Below, in pieces: positions 13,611 through 15,494 of a stretch of DNA of 15,494 bases. The stretch lies in the NCBI GenBank assembly GCA_023260815.1, contig JALQUE010000034.1, positions 1-15,494 of the forward strand, read 5' to 3'. Below the pieces are notes generated by a model. The model did no database searches and was not told the DNA's origin. It saw nothing but the letters and a program-made list of their open reading frames with translations. Both the position numbers and the translations under genes were made by a program. Numbering within the stretch: the first letter of the stretch is position 1; every line of letters begins with the position of its first letter. The DNA comes from Roseovarius sp. (GTDB lineage Bacteria; Pseudomonadota; Alphaproteobacteria; Rhodobacterales; Rhodobacteraceae).

Positions 13611-13635
13611 ACCCCCACAGCGGTGGGAGTTTTTT
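13611..13635 (+). terminator. Terminator-like hairpin between the PDO operator and mutL
   Basis: ACCCCCAC (13611-13618) and GTGGGAGT (13623-13630) form an 8-bp stem with one A/C mismatch on this strand and loop AGCG, followed by six Ts (13630-13635). No rightward gene precedes it, as the upstream genes run leftward. It may stop antisense transcription from the operator region before it reaches mutL, or attenuate a mutL transcript that starts upstream. On the other strand the mismatch becomes a G-U pair but there is no T-tract. Confidence 0.5.
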
Positions 13636-13701
13636 CAAACGCGCTGACGGGACCAAGAGTGATCTGGCAGAATCGCCGTCACCCATGCTAGGTATTGGGG
13701 C

Positions 13702-15494
13702 ATGAACAGGCCCAGCCCCAATATAAGCCAGTCGCAACCGGTGATCCGGCAGCTTGACGACGCGGCGATCAATCGGATCGCGGCGGGCGAAGTTGTGGAA
13801 AGACCGGCATCGGCGGTCAAGGAACTGGTGGAAAACGCGCTGGATGCGGGCGCGCGGCGAATCGACGTGGCCTATGCGGATGGCGGCAAGACGCTGATCC
13901 GGGTGACCGATGATGGCTGCGGGATCGCGCCGGACGCCCTTGCGCTGGCGCTGTCGCGGCACGCCACATCCAAGATCGACGGCACCGATCTGCTAAACAT
14001 CCACACCTTCGGGTTTCGTGGCGAGGCGCTGCCCAGTCTTGGGGCGGTGGGGCGGCTGACCATCACATCGCGCGCGCAGGGCCACGAGGCGGCAGAAATT
14101 GCCGTGAGCGGCGGAGAGATGGGCAAGGTCAAGCCCGCGGCATTGAATGGCGGCACGATCGTCACGCTGCGCGATCTGTTTCACGCCACGCCCGCGCGGC
14201 TGAAATTCATGCGCTCGGACCGGGCCGAGGCGCAGGCAATCGGTGATATCCTGAAGCGGTTGGCGATGGCAGAGCCGTTCGTGGGCTTTACCCTGCGCGA
14301 TCTGTCGGGGGGCGGCTCGGGGGGCGGCGAAGGGCGGATCGTGTTTCGCGCCGATGCCGAGACCGGCGACATGTTCGATGCGCTGCACGGGCGGCTGGGC
14401 CGGATACTGGGCGCTGATTTCGCCGACAACGCATTGAGGATCGACGCCACACGCGACGGGCTGCGGATGACGGGCTATGCCGCGCTGCCCACCTATTCAC
14501 GCGGATCGGCGGTGGCGCAGTATCTGTTCGTGAATGGCAGGCCGGTGCGCGACCGTATGATGATCGGCGCGTTGCGCGCGGCCTATATGGATGTGCTGAG
14601 CCGGGATCGGCACCCGGCGGCGGCGCTGTTTCTGGACTGCGATCCGGTGTTGGTGGATGTGAACGTGCATCCCGCCAAATCCGAGGTGCGGTTTCGCGAT
14701 CCGGGTCTGGCGCGCGGGCTGATCGTGTCGGGGCTGCGACATGCGCTGGCCGAGGCGGGGCATCGGGCCTCGAGCACGGTGGCGGGCGCGACGCTTGGCG
14801 CGATGCGGCCCGAGCAGACTGCAGGCGCGGGGCCGGCACGGGTCTATCAGATGGACCGTCCTTCGGCGCAGGCGCGGGCCGTGGCCTATCAGGCGCAGGC
14901 GCCGGGCTTTGCCGAGATGGCCGGGGATTACAGCGCGCGGGTCGAGCCTTTGGCCGAGGAGACCGCGCCCGAGGACATGCCCCCCGAGGCGCTGCCGCTT
15001 GGTGCGGCGCGGGCGCACCTGCATGAGAATTACATCCTTGCGCAGACCACCGACGGGATCGTGATCGTCGATGCCCATGCCGCCCATGAGCGGATCGTCT
15101 ATGAAAAGCTCAAGCGGCAGATGGCCGAAAATGGCGTCGCGAGCCAGGCGCTCTTGATCCCCGAGATCGTCGAGATGCCGGCGGATGATGCCGCACGGCT
15201 GCTGGAGCTGGCCGAGGATCTGGCGCGTCTGGGGCTGGTGATCGAGCCGTTCGGCGGTGGGGCCGTGGCGGTGCGCGAAACCCCTGCGATCCTGGGCGTC
15301 TGCGATGCGCGCGCGATGCTGCTGGATATTCTGGACGAGTTGGCCGATCAGGGCGACAGCGGATCGGTGCAGGCCCGCGCTGCGGATGAATTCGACGCCA
15401 CCCTGAACCAGCTCGATGAGCTGCAGACCCTGGCGGAAAGCTATGCCCAGGAACAGGGCGGCGACGTCGACCCAATCGTGCTGATGCTGGCCTA
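13702..15494 (+). CDS. mutL: DNA mismatch repair protein MutL, incomplete at right edge with aberrant end
   Basis: MutL couples mismatch recognition by MutS to strand removal. About 597 codons are visible and the frame is still open at the edge. The GHKL ATPase has IAAGEVVERPASAVKELVEN (26-45) followed by ALDAG, DDGCGI (70-75), ATSKI (88-92) and TFGFRGEAL (102-110). The mid-domain has YLFVNGRPVRDR and VDVNVHPAKSEVRF. A glycine-rich insert GGGSGGG lies near 206. The C-terminal domain holds DAHAAHERIVYE (457-468); the usual endonuclease motif starts DQHA, so Gln is replaced by Ala. After VQAR (556-559) the sequence stops resembling MutL. The expected conserved ACHGS-x-R and CNHGRPT motifs are absent from all three plus frames, and an acidic, Gln-rich helical sequence follows in frame. 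A poor ribosome-binding site precedes the ATG. Confidence 0.88.
   Translation, partial: MNRPSPNISQSQPVIRQLDDAAINRIAAGEVVERPASAVKELVENALDAGARRIDVAYADGGKTLIRVTDDGCGIAPDALALALSRHATSKIDGTDLLNIHTFGFRGEALPSLGAVGRLTITSRAQGHEAAEIAVSGGEMGKVKPAALNGGTIVTLRDLFHATPARLKFMRSDRAEAQAIGDILKRLAMAEPFVGFTLRDLSGGGSGGGEGRIVFRADAETGDMFDALHGRLGRILGADFADNALRIDATRDGLRMTGYAALPTYSRGSAVAQYLFVNGRPVRDRMMIGALRAAYMDVLSRDRHPAAALFLDCDPVLVDVNVHPAKSEVRFRDPGLARGLIVSGLRHALAEAGHRASSTVAGATLGAMRPEQTAGAGPARVYQMDRPSAQARAVAYQAQAPGFAEMAGDYSARVEPLAEETAPEDMPPEALPLGAARAHLHENYILAQTTDGIVIVDAHAAHERIVYEKLKRQMAENGVASQALLIPEIVEMPADDAARLLELAEDLARLGLVIEPFGGGAVAVRETPAILGVCDARAMLLDILDELADQGDSGSVQARAADEFDATLNQLDELQTLAESYAQEQGGDVDPIVLMLA

Noticed and set aside
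14288..15475. Several minus-strand frames across mutL
   Set aside because: Arg/Pro/Ala-rich shadows of a GC-rich gene; none has a plausible ribosome-binding site or domain.
1..15494. CRISPR array, tRNA, rRNA, IS element or prophage
   Set aside because: No direct-repeat/spacer pattern, cloverleaf, transposase, integrase or phage structural gene was found on either strand; the only long inverted pair is the intergenic element reported above.

Overview
The window is GC-rich chromosomal DNA from an alphaproteobacterium, most likely of the Rhodobacterales (Roseobacter group). The evidence is the protein repertoire and style: twin-arginine signals on MlaC and on a metallo-beta-lactamase-fold protein, a glnK-amtB pair, a split persulfide dioxygenase/rhodanese pair behind a SqrR/BigR-type operator, and a class A penicillin-binding protein with a long basic N-terminus. 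No taxonomic search was possible. The window is almost fully coding. It has no tRNA, rRNA, IS element, prophage hallmark or CRISPR array that I can see, and no gene-free stretch longer than about 300 bases.

Layout. (1) Positions 1-2683, minus strand: a truncated exported metallo-hydrolase, then an FAD-dependent ferredoxin reductase-like gene overlapping rsmD. (2) 2684-3325, plus strand: a Prx5-type peroxiredoxin sharing a short divergent promoter region with the reductase and ending in a strong terminator. (3) 3359-7916: two divergent operons. A leftward RidA-family / glycerophosphodiesterase / COG3146 acyltransferase / phhB operon is joined by ATGA stop-start overlaps at two of its three junctions. 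A rightward mlaA-mlaC operon encodes parts of the retrograde phospholipid transport system. (4) 7848-10196: a small unexplained tract, then a leftward bifunctional penicillin-binding protein. (5) 10463-12218: glnK-amtB for ammonium sensing and uptake, with a strong terminator. (6) 12238-13600, minus strand: persulfide dioxygenase and rhodanese for sulfide/persulfide detoxification. (7) 13702 to the right edge: mutL, incomplete.

The most unusual signal is a pair of inverted 65-66 nt elements (3359-3423 and 7851-7916). They share 46 of 57 aligned positions, arranged as three invariant boxes with variable linkers. Each starts 3-5 nt after the stop codon of the last gene of an operon (phhB and mlaC), each opens with a GTACG/CGTAC stem-loop, and together they bracket exactly the two divergent operons of block 3. 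I do not recognise this element.

Other points worth attention are a perfect ATTC-N8-GAAT operator ahead of the persulfide dioxygenase; an 11-residue DPYD tandem repeat at the end of MlaA whose DNA also supplies the mlaC ribosome-binding site; and a MutL reading frame whose last 38 visible residues do not look like MutL.
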